Source: SIAJ01 sp963773845 (GTDB taxonomy: Bacteria; Planctomycetota; Planctomycetia; Gemmatales; Gemmataceae). Taken from it: a DNA stretch of 64,000 bases. Position numbers and translations under genes: made by a program. The notes below the pieces were generated by a model that was given only the letters and a program-made list of their open reading frames with translations, was not told where the DNA came from and ran no database searches. Positions 55,058 to 63,198 of this stretch are shown in pieces; position 1 is the first letter of the stretch; every line of letters starts with the position of its first letter. Location: assembly GCA_963773845.1 (NCBI GenBank), contig CAVZCU010000012.1:1364001-1428000 (forward strand). Direction: 5' to 3'.

Positions 55058-56776
55058 TCACTTCGTCCCGAAAATCTTTAACCACTTGTCGGCCGCGGGC
55101 AGAAAGGCGTCCAGGTCGAAAGCGGCGATCTGCTTCATCCGAGCGTCGAGCCTAGCTCCGGCGACCCTTTCTCTCTTTGCTCCGCGGAGATCGAAGGCGG
55201 TCCAACGTTCCAACTCCAAGCGCGATTCACTAACGGATTTGTCATCGGGCGCGAATCCCGGCCGTCCTACCGTGCGCAATTCCTGCTGAAGGGCACGCAA
55301 GCTCCAAATTGCCTGCTGGGCGGTGTCGTGGTCCAGGTAGAGTCCGTTTTCGCTGCGCTCGCTGCCGGCCAATGCCTTGCGCAGCCGACCCGCGAGTACG
55401 CGATACAACGATTCGGTTTCTGCCGGGTCATAGACCACTCGGTTGATCGCAAGGATCGACCGTAATTGGCCACATTCCCTCGCGAAGCCTTCCGCCGTTG
55501 CCGCAATCTTCGCCGGATCGCCGAATGGGCGGGCATCGTACTCGGCATTCAAAAGCTTCAATGACGTTCGAATTTCGTTGGCAATCTTGGCCGCCTTCTC
55601 CGTGTCAAACTTGCCGTTCGCTGCTTGCGCATCGTCCAAGACAGCCATAAGCGTCTCCGTTGCCCACGGCCGCATCGTCGGCCGGCCAGGCACGCCACGA
55701 TAGCCCCGCTTTTGCCGCCAACTCGGCACCTTCAGATCGTGGTGGCATGCATAACAATCGAAGTGCGCGAAATCGAGCAACTGGTCGGCGGGAGTATCTT
55801 TTGCGTCGTCGGCTAGGAGTTTCATCGTCGCTTCGAACGCGGCAACCGTTCCCATCACGAGTTCGCGGGCAGTCGGGCACTCGGCCTCGGGACGATCCTT
55901 TCCGGCCGGCAGCCGGAAATGGAACTTCTCCCAGGCTTTGTCCGGATCGGTTTTCGCGAGTTCGATCAAGAATTTGCTAGATGTGGTTGCTGGCGATTCA
56001 CTGGTAGCCGGCAAGTCTCGGAACGCGTGGTAGTGTCGCGGCATATCCCGGCAATATGTCACCAGCTCAAACGGCGGCAGCGGCGGATGGCCGGCGGCGT
56101 ACATCGCGTGGGTGATGAATCTCCCTTCAGCTTTGTTGCCGATGTGACACGATGCGCATTTCATCGCCCGCACGAATGGATCGCGCAAATCGACAAGACC
56201 CTGAGCTGCTTTCTCGTTCGGGTCTTTCTCGCGCCAGGTGTTTCTCTGCACATGAGGGCCAAACCATTTCTCGGCAAAACCGTGGCACGATTCGCAACTC
56301 ACGCCACTCCCGGTATGGAATCGCGAGGAATCAGTCTTCGCCGTGAGCGGTCCCGGATGTCGGTCCACCGCGTGACAGGTTAGGCATTGCGGAGCTTGAT
56401 CGACCTTGTATTTCAGAACTTCCTGCATGCGCACCGCCAGATTCGGCTTCCCAGCCACGACAGCGGGGCGGATGTTTTCAAAAGCCTGCGCGTGCAGGTC
56501 CTGATCGTGCCAGGTACTGTACTCGGTCAAGAGAACGAAGTCCGTGGGCTTCGTCTGGTCCGCCAAATACGCCTTGTACGCCGGCGAGTCTGGTCCGCCG
56601 TGACAACCGATGCAATGGATCGCGCTGTAGATGGGCTCATTCGATTTTTCGGAAGTCTTTGGTCCGCCTGCCTCGCCCTGGGTGTAGCCCTTCAGTTGCA
56701 ACAGGAGAAATGCGCCGGCGATCCCGCCCGCCGATAGGACCAGTATCGCCAACCGTCGAATTGAAAACGGCTTCAT
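55058..56776 (-). CDS. pentahaem c-type cytochrome, membrane-anchored
   Basis: 572 residues. Signal anchor at residues 8-27 (RLAILVLSAGGIAGAFLLLQL). Haem sites: CIGCH, CLTCH, CESCH, CASCH and CYACHH, in the first 370 residues, with His-rich spacers (TWHDQDLHAQAF, MYAAGHPPLPPFEL) as possible distal ligands. The C-terminal 200 residues are helical and haem-free. It belongs to the broad c554-like group and ends 10 bases from the propeller-cytochrome stop, convergent with it. It is followed on the same strand by the gene at 56788-58215, which starts upstream, so the two - strand cytochromes form one unit. Confidence 0.9.
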   Translation of the reverse strand: MKPFSIRRLAILVLSAGGIAGAFLLLQLKGYTQGEAGGPKTSEKSNEPIYSAIHCIGCHGGPDSPAYKAYLADQTKPTDFVLLTEYSTWHDQDLHAQAFENIRPAVVAGKPNLAVRMQEVLKYKVDQAPQCLTCHAVDRHPGPLTAKTDSSRFHTGSGVSCESCHGFAEKWFGPHVQRNTWREKDPNEKAAQGLVDLRDPFVRAMKCASCHIGNKAEGRFITHAMYAAGHPPLPPFELVTYCRDMPRHYHAFRDLPATSESPATTSSKFLIELAKTDPDKAWEKFHFRLPAGKDRPEAECPTARELVMGTVAAFEATMKLLADDAKDTPADQLLDFAHFDCYACHHDLKVPSWRQKRGYRGVPGRPTMRPWATETLMAVLDDAQAANGKFDTEKAAKIANEIRTSLKLLNAEYDARPFGDPAKIAATAEGFARECGQLRSILAINRVVYDPAETESLYRVLAGRLRKALAGSERSENGLYLDHDTAQQAIWSLRALQQELRTVGRPGFAPDDKSVSESRLELERWTAFDLRGAKRERVAGARLDARMKQIAAFDLDAFLPAADKWLKIFGTK

Positions 56777-56787
56777 GGGTGTTTGGC

Positions 56788-58215
56788 TCAGTCGGTCGTC
56801 GAAGTTCCAAGGTGTCGAAACAAGTCGATCAACTTGACGGGGTCGACACCCTTCGGGCTGTCAAACTCTTTGGGAAACGACAACGAGTCACGCATCACTC
56901 GCAGTAGTCGCGTGGCTTCTTGGTCGTCATCGATGATTTTCGATGCATGCAAGGAATAGTGATATGCGGCAACGCCCAAATAGTGCTGGGTAACGCCGTC
57001 CCAATCCAGATCGCGAAACATCTGGCGATCGCTTGTCAGCGCATGAGCGGCGATTTCCTTCGATCGAGCCCGCAGGTAACGGTTATCGCGGGGCTTCACG
57101 CGCGATTGCTGATCGGCCGCTGTCTGTAAATCGAGCAATCGAACGTCCATTTCGTGGACCAGTCTCTTAGCCATTGCGACAATTCCGCGTCGGTCCGACG
57201 CTGGGTTTTCCATCAATCGCTTGAGGTCCCGGATTTCGGAAAACCCCCCGGGGCCGGTCGCGAGCTCAAGCGCGCTGAAATACCACGAACCCCAAGCGAG
57301 CGATCCGGGCTTGCGTGATGCAGCCGTAACCGATTTCCAACTTGGTGACGATAGATTCTTATGACAGGAAAAACAGCTAAACTCCGCCAACTCGGGCCAT
57401 GAACGATCCGTCGCTCGTTGGATTCGTTCGGTCAACAGCCTCGCCGCCGCTCGCGCACATGCCACCTGGCCGATCTCCCAAGCACGGGCGTCGAAATCAG
57501 AGCCGTAGTTCGTTTCCCGCCAGTGTCGTTGATACTTCGGATTGCGGTGAAAAGCGGTGTATTCAAACGCCAGGCGGGGATGGCCGGCTGCGAGAAGGTC
57601 GTGATTCACATCACGGTCGGCATCACCCACATGGCACGATGCACACATCGTGACGCGGAACGCAAGGTCCTTGCAGGGGAGTAGCCCATACTGTTCGGCC
57701 TTCTCTTTTCGCGAGAGCGACTGGAAGTCTTCTTGATAATGAGCAGCCAAATACTTCTCCGCAGGTCCATGACAACTTTCGCAGCCGACTCCCAACGCCG
57801 GCAACGCTTCGGCATGGGGGCTTCGTTTAGCGAGCGCTTCGGGAGCATGACAGCGAAGGCAGAGCGCGTTCTGGTGTGCCGGCGTGAGTTTGCGGGGCTT
57901 GTGTGCACTCAGGATCTGAATCATCTGCCGGGAACGCGAATCATCGAGCAGGACGCGATACGCGTTTGCGTGCGGGTCCCCGTCCGCCCAGATGCGATAC
58001 TCGCTTCCTGAGCGAGCCGGCGCGGGATTGCCCCCATGACAACTGGCGGATGCGCACGATAGGCTGCCGACATTTTGCAAGTCGGCTGGTATCTGGTAGC
58101 CGACCGAACGAACCGGATCCGAAACTGACTGCGACGCCGACTGCTCTGCCGCGGTGAATCCAGTCACAACGGCGCCGGCGAACGCAACAGTGATGATTGG
58201 CCGCAGGAGGTTCAA
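56788..58215 (-). CDS. pentahaem c-type cytochrome, paralogue of the 41387-42826 protein
   Basis: 475 residues with a signal sequence (MNLLRPIITVAFAGAVVTGF). Haem sites in order: C-A-S-A-S-C-H (CX4CH), CLRCH, CESCH, CASCH and CFSCH. Order, spacing and the segments DRDVNHDLLAAGHPRLAFEY and WPELAEFSCFSCH match the cytochrome at 41387-42826 closely, so the two arose by duplication and now bracket the redox locus. The haem-free C-terminal third is helical (AAYHYSLHASKIIDDDQEAT). It lies 11 bases upstream of the 55058-56776 gene on the same strand. Confidence 0.9.
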   Translation of the reverse strand: MNLLRPIITVAFAGAVVTGFTAAEQSASQSVSDPVRSVGYQIPADLQNVGSLSCASASCHGGNPAPARSGSEYRIWADGDPHANAYRVLLDDSRSRQMIQILSAHKPRKLTPAHQNALCLRCHAPEALAKRSPHAEALPALGVGCESCHGPAEKYLAAHYQEDFQSLSRKEKAEQYGLLPCKDLAFRVTMCASCHVGDADRDVNHDLLAAGHPRLAFEYTAFHRNPKYQRHWRETNYGSDFDARAWEIGQVACARAAARLLTERIQRATDRSWPELAEFSCFSCHKNLSSPSWKSVTAASRKPGSLAWGSWYFSALELATGPGGFSEIRDLKRLMENPASDRRGIVAMAKRLVHEMDVRLLDLQTAADQQSRVKPRDNRYLRARSKEIAAHALTSDRQMFRDLDWDGVTQHYLGVAAYHYSLHASKIIDDDQEATRLLRVMRDSLSFPKEFDSPKGVDPVKLIDLFRHLGTSTTD

Positions 58216-58388
58216 TGGAATACCGCAACAATGTCAGATCGGCGACCAGCGCGAGCCTTGAACGTGGAGTTGAGTATAGCGGAAGGGTGTTGGTGACTGT
58301 CAAGCGCCGAAATGACTCAATTGCCAGCCCAACCATTCGAATAAGTAGCCACGATTAGGAAATCCCGCATAGACCGATCCAATGATTG

Positions 58389-58793
58389 TCATCGTTCCGA
58401 CATTCCTTCGCCATTGGCGAGGGCTCGTCGGACGGGTCGTATGGACAGCGGGTCATAGAATTGCGGGCCATCGATTTGATATGGCCCAGGCGGTGGGGCG
58501 AATGGACTGTGCCGCCAGCCGAGAAAAACTCGCCCGTACAAGCCGTAGCCGACGTAGTCGTAACCGAACACGCCTTCCGCCGGAAGAAACGGCCCCTCGC
58601 CGCCGAGAGTCTTGGACCCGCCAACGATGCCTGGCGCATGCTTGCTCGTGCGCCCCGGTCGAGCCCACCAGGCGATCGTGTTCGCCATTCCGGATCGTGC
58701 GAACGTGTGATCGGCCGCGGTCGTCTGTGACATTGCCGGGAGAGCGCTCAGCAAGAGCGCCAAGGATGCCGCAATGAACATTGCGTGACGCAT
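58389..58793 (-). CDS. small secreted hypothetical protein
   Basis: 134 residues with a signal peptide (MRHAMFIAASLALLLSALPAMSQ). The mature part is rich in Gly, Tyr, Phe and Pro (EGVFGYDYVGYGLYGRVFLGWRHSPFAPPPGPYQIDGPQFYDPLSIRPVRRAL). No domain or Cys is seen. It is probably periplasmic or surface-attached. The gene stands alone, 173 bases from the cytochrome start. Confidence 0.65.
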   Translation of the reverse strand: MRHAMFIAASLALLLSALPAMSQTTAADHTFARSGMANTIAWWARPGRTSKHAPGIVGGSKTLGGEGPFLPAEGVFGYDYVGYGLYGRVFLGWRHSPFAPPPGPYQIDGPQFYDPLSIRPVRRALANGEGMSER

Positions 58794-58910
58794 TCACCCG
58801 CTCCGGAAATTCACCAGCTAATTCCATCGTCCGGATCGGGCACGGGGCATGATGAATTCAGGAGCGATCGTTTTGCAAAATCGAATCAACTGGACTTGGC
58901 AACTCTGGCT

Positions 58911-59393
58911 TCATAGACGCCCGCGCCGCCGCGGCAGCCATCGAGGGACTGCCTCTCGATAGCGAGCGTACGGCTCGCCGAAAAGCCGTCCGAGCGTCGG
59001 CTCCTCGTAGTACTTCACGAAGAGATGATAGCCAATCGCAAAGAAGGCGGCGTAGCCGAATAGGACGACCATCTCAGTCAGCAGTGCTTCGCCGACCACG
59101 ACCAGCACCACGGCAACATACTGCGGGTTGCGGACGTAGCGATACAGTCCAGTGACGACCAACGTACGCGGCGGGTCGAATGGGGCAGGCGTGCCGTGGC
59201 CACGGCGAATGAAATCGACGAAGCAGCGCAGGATTATGGCCAGGCCCACCAGGAGCGGCACAAAGCCCAAGTAACGCGCCGATCCCAAATCGAACCGCGA
59301 CCCCAGATCCAAGAGGACCACGACAAGCGGAAACAGCACAAGTTCCGTCCCCGGCACCAATATCGTGAACAAGACCGTCCGCACCCAGAGCAT
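58911..59393 (-). CDS. isoprenylcysteine methyltransferase-like membrane protein
   Basis: 160 residues from ATG 59393 (MLWVRTVLFTILVPGTELVL), chosen because upstream codons are polar and unlike the family. Four membrane helices; the C-terminal block GLYRYVRNPQYVAVVLVVVGEALL and HLFVKYYEEPTLGRLFGEPYARYREAVPRWLP matches the ICMT/PEMT group (RNPxY, EEPxLxxxFGxxYxxYxxxVPRWxP). These proteins bind S-adenosylmethionine and methylate membrane substrates; bacterial ones are mostly uncharacterised. No clear partner gene. Confidence 0.85.
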   Translation of the reverse strand: MLWVRTVLFTILVPGTELVLFPLVVVLLDLGSRFDLGSARYLGFVPLLVGLAIILRCFVDFIRRGHGTPAPFDPPRTLVVTGLYRYVRNPQYVAVVLVVVGEALLTEMVVLFGYAAFFAIGYHLFVKYYEEPTLGRLFGEPYARYREAVPRWLPRRRGRL

Positions 59394-59558
59394 TTGCGTT
59401 TTCCGCGTGGACGAATGATTGCGAACCGCCGTCAGGTGCGGCCGTATACAGGGGTGATGACGCACGCTTGAGCACGAGGGAAGCAAACCAGAAAGCCGCA
59501 TCATCACTGAGACGGGGCTGACCATCTACGTCAAATCTGCAGCCTCGGATTCGGTGGG

Positions 59559-59902
59559 TTACTTCTTGGGCCGCTGCCACGGGACGTAATACTTCGACCC
59601 CACACTCTTGAACTCGGTCGGACGCGGCTGCCCGGGGTCGTTTCCGCAATAATGCAAAGTCCCGCCCGCCAAACTGAATATGGCCGGGACAACCATCGTC
59701 TCCTCCCCGTCCTCGTCGATTCGCAGGTCCGCTCGCACGGCATCGGGGCCCACCTCTACGATGCGGATGGTGCCGCGGAACGACCCGTCGCCTGGGGCGG
59801 TGGACGTGAACCGGTTCCCGTTGATCGTCAGAGTAGCTCCCTCTGGCCCCGCCCACGTCCCAGCCCACTTGGCCAGCTGCGCTTAGCAGCCTGTTCCGCC
59901 AT
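59559..59902 (-). CDS. TIGR03067-domain protein, short, with one frameshift near the start
   Basis: From ATG 59902 (MAEQAAK) the frame shifts at about 59885 and continues QLAKWAGTWAGPEGATLTINGNRFTST, then FRGTIRIVEVGPDAVRADLRIDEDGEE, IFSLAGGTLHYCGNDPGQPRPTEF and a short tail ending PWQRPKK. The order LxGxW, LTINGxxF, GTIxI, GIYxLxGxxLxxC and RPxEF is the TIGR03067 repeat seen in large numbers in planctomycetes. One copy only, about 113 residues. No signal peptide, so cytosolic unless the start is further upstream. Function unknown. Confidence 0.6.
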
Positions 59903-60388
59903 TCCGCGATCACCCGGGTCCCCTTGGCAGGGGCCACCCATTAAAGCCCACCCCGCCAACAAGCCGCAATTGAAAAACACGTCCGCCCGCATCGGATCCT
60001 CCCATCGCCCTATTTCGCCGGGTTCTTGATAACGCCCGTAACATTCCTGATCGCACCAAACACCAGTTGCCTGAGCGACAGTAGCTCATACCGCGATTGC
60101 TTCATCGACGGTACGCCAACTCTTTCCGCAACGCATTTTTTTGGTCCAGGCTATGAGTGGCATATCAGATTTCGTTGCATTGCGCCGGCTTGAACCGCGT
60201 CGCTATCTTAACAGATGACACCGTTGGTTAGCTTTTCATGCAAGAGCCAAAGCCGAAAACGGGCACAAGTGCTCCATAGCCAGCGAGATGTCGCTTGCTC
60301 ATCCGTAACGTTTGACTGCCCGAGCTTGCTTATCATGGGTGTAAGGGTGTTGAAATGAAAAGCAACGGCGCCTGTCGAAGCCGCCCAC
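59903..60388. other. intergenic region, nothing recognised
   Basis: About 485 bases between the TIGR03067 gene and the haem-binding surface protein, both on the - strand. It has lower GC than its surroundings near 60180-60340. I see no protein-like frame, RNA gene or clear palindrome. Confidence 0.5.
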
Positions 60389-62826
60389 TCACAGCACGCC
60401 GGGGTTGCGATTCATGTTCTGGTATGGCAATCGGACGCCCTTGAAGAACACTTCGTCGGCGCGAACGGTGCCCACCACGTTGAATCCATACTGACCCGCG
60501 ATCGTCACCACGTCGTCTTGATCGACGCCGTCGCCCGATGTGCCGAAGCCGCCAATCAACCCCTTGCCGACGCTGTAAAGAGGCGCGCTTCCGGGGAAAA
60601 AAACGATGCCATTCTGATTCAGCGGATTGGTCCGGTCGTGGAAATTGGTATTCGGGAAGAATGAATCGTGTCCATAAACGCTCTGGAACGCGGACGCCGG
60701 CTTGCGCGAGCCAACGATGCGGCCGGTGACGGGGTCGATTCCCCCATCGAGCAGAATCGAAAATGGACCCGGTGGGTTGCCGTCGGCGGTGCTCGGAAAG
60801 CGCGGCAACGACAAGTATCGTACCGTGCGATTCGTAAATGCAGTGCCTGCCGCGATTCCGGGGAGTTGGTCGATCGGCTGCAGTTTCGATGTGTCGGCGT
60901 AGTAGGCCACGTTGCGTGCTTTGGCGACCGCCACGTCAATCGAGAAAACCGTCGCGTCCGGCATGCGGTACAGTGCGACCAACGTCGCCGGTGCGATCGG
61001 TGACCGCGAACACCATCCGCGTCGTGCTGCTGAACGGCAGTCGAATGGCGGCCCGCGTTTGGTTCGCTTGATTGATCCCTTGAAGGATAATGCGGGTCGC
61101 ATCGGCCGAAGTCACGCCAGCGCCGTTGTGCGGAAGCACCAGCCAGCCACTCGGCACGCGCAGGCCCGCGAGATAGCGCGTACCGGCCGGATCAACGCGA
61201 CGATCGATGCCGGAGTTGGGATTCCCCACGCCCAGCAGTCGGCCGTAAGCGACCAGTCTTTTGACCCCCTCGGTTCCGCCGGGACCGTATATATCCAGTT
61301 GAATGCCAACCAGATCGATGCGGCCGAAGGGTAAGTCAAAACCCGATAGGGCCGGCACGCCGTTGATCGCACCGATGGATAGCGTCGCCCCGATGCTGCC
61401 GCCGGCGGCCGCGTAGGCGATAAACTCGGCTTCCAGCGAACGGTCGGGCTTGGCCGGGTTATACGTGCTGCTGAGCGCCGAGTTTTCTTCGGTCGCGAAC
61501 CCGTTTTTCCCGGGGAAGAACACGCCAATGCCGCCGACCAGCGAGCCATTCTTGAAGAGCGGAATCCCGCCGGGGAGCGTAGCCGTCCCGCGATTCTGGA
61601 AGATCTTGCTGTTGACTGGCCCAAGAACCTGAGCGACATAGCCATACGAATCCGGCGGGTACAGGGTCTGTCCGGCCGGGACGAACGATGGATTGATATT
61701 GAACCGGGCCGGCAAGAGAACATCGTCGGCGGTGCCGCGAATTCCATCCGTGCCGGGTGAGTACGAGCCGTCCCGGTTGTTGTGTTCAATGCCGAACAAA
61801 TCGACTTCGGGAGTATTCGGCACGCCCGGCGGAAAGTGTGCGCCAATTTCCACCGGCGCGATATAGCCGGGACCCTTAAGCGTGGAATTCGGATTCGCGA
61901 TGTTCGGATTCGAATTGACTTCGCGTTCGGTGATTGTCGATTGACTCAGATTTCCGACGGTCCGTGAAGTGAGTGGCGTCTTGTCGTTGGAAAAGAACGC
62001 CCCCGTCCGTGCCAGGGAGACGGCGCCGTCAATGGCGAACGAGAGCAGCGCCGCATTGCTAGTAATCGTTGACGAGACGCCGCCCTCGGTCCGGACGCCG
62101 AGAATCCGGCCATTGCGATCCACGACGGCAATAATCCCGTCATTGCTTGCCGACGCCGCCGCGGCCCGGCGCAACAGAATCTGAACATCGGATGTGCTCA
62201 GCAATGCGCCGGCGGCCGAGCCAGGCGTCGGCCTCGGATTGTTGACCGCCACCCGCGTCAATGGCGTCTTCACAACGGAATCGGTCGTGGATACGCCGAT
62301 GACCTTGGTCGGACCGCTGCCGGGCGTCACCGTATTGCTGCCGGTTCCGCCAATGATCAACTGGCTGCCGGTTCCACCAACAAAAGTGTTTGCGCCGCTG
62401 CCGCCTGCCTGAATCGTCCCGGCGCCGCCACCTACGATTTTGGTTGGACCGCCGCCCGCTTGCAGCACGTCCTTACCGGTTCCCCCGTCCAATTCCGCCG
62501 CTTGTTTGACGGCGGAATCAATCTTCACGAGGTCACTGCCAGCACCGGTGGAAACGACAATTGTCGCGACGCTGGCGGGCGCGAACGATCCGACAACTCC
62601 CGATTGATCGCGAACAACCAGGGATCCCCGTTCCATTCGGATGATGATCTTGTCGTTCCCCGCCGTGCCGTGGACCGTAAGCGTGCCGCCGGAAAGCAAA
62701 GTGGAAACGCCAGACAGGAGGGACGAGACAGCGCGCCCGGTCCTCCAGCGGGCTGACTTGCAACCGCGGTCGAATGGCCGGTTTCGGCGTCCAGGCGAAT
62801 CGACGGAGCAAAGGCTTCCGTGCCAT
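60389..62826 (-). CDS. surface protein with RTX-like repeats and HbpS/GlcG-type haem-binding domains, two frameshifts
   Basis: Begins at ATG 62826 (MARKPLLRRFAW) with RLQVSPLEDR at about residues 23-32, a leader motif of planctomycete surface proteins. The frame shifts near 62733 and continues VSSLLSGVSTLLSGGTLTVH. Glycine-rich repeats (AGNDKIIIRMERG, GAGTIQAGGSGANTFVGGTG, GGTGSNTVTPGSGPTKVIG) resemble haemolysin-type Ca-binding repeats. Then come blocks of the GlcG/HbpS (DUF336) family: NDGIIAVVDRNGRILGVRTEGG, GAVSLARTGAFFSNDKTPLTSRTV, and after a shift near 60982 VALYRMPDATVFSIDVAVAKARNVAYYAD, NGIVFFPGSAPLYSVGKGLIGGFGTSGDGVDQDDVV. Joined length is about 810. HbpS-type domains can bind haem or cobalamin-like molecules. 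Confidence 0.75.
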
Positions 62827-63198
62827 GCGTCGCTCCGGTGGGCAATGTTGGTCAGTGGATGATTTGGCAATACCCGAACAACGAGCGAACCGCAAGCGTC
62901 AAACCCAACTTCGATTTCACATTGGATAGAATGGGAATCGGTTCGATTTCGCGACCGCTGAGTGCGCTGTTCGATTGTGGGATTCCCATGACCTAGACAA
63001 GCCTGCAGGTTGACACGCGTCAGGCAATGTCGCCGGAATGGGCAAGCGACAGCGGAAGATAAGCGAATTGCGTTGTGTTGCTTCGAGTCCCCTGGACATC
63101 ATTCGCTTCCAGGTATACATGGTGCGCTCTCAAAACTCTGTACAGACTTCATGGTCCGGGCCATCAGCCCCGGAGTGCGGCGCATGGCGCGGAGCACC
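62827..63198. other. divergent intergenic region
   Basis: About 370 bases between the two divergent surface-protein genes. It must hold both promoters. TTGACA occurs near 63011-63016 but without a good -10 box at 17 bases. No gene seen. Confidence 0.5.
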
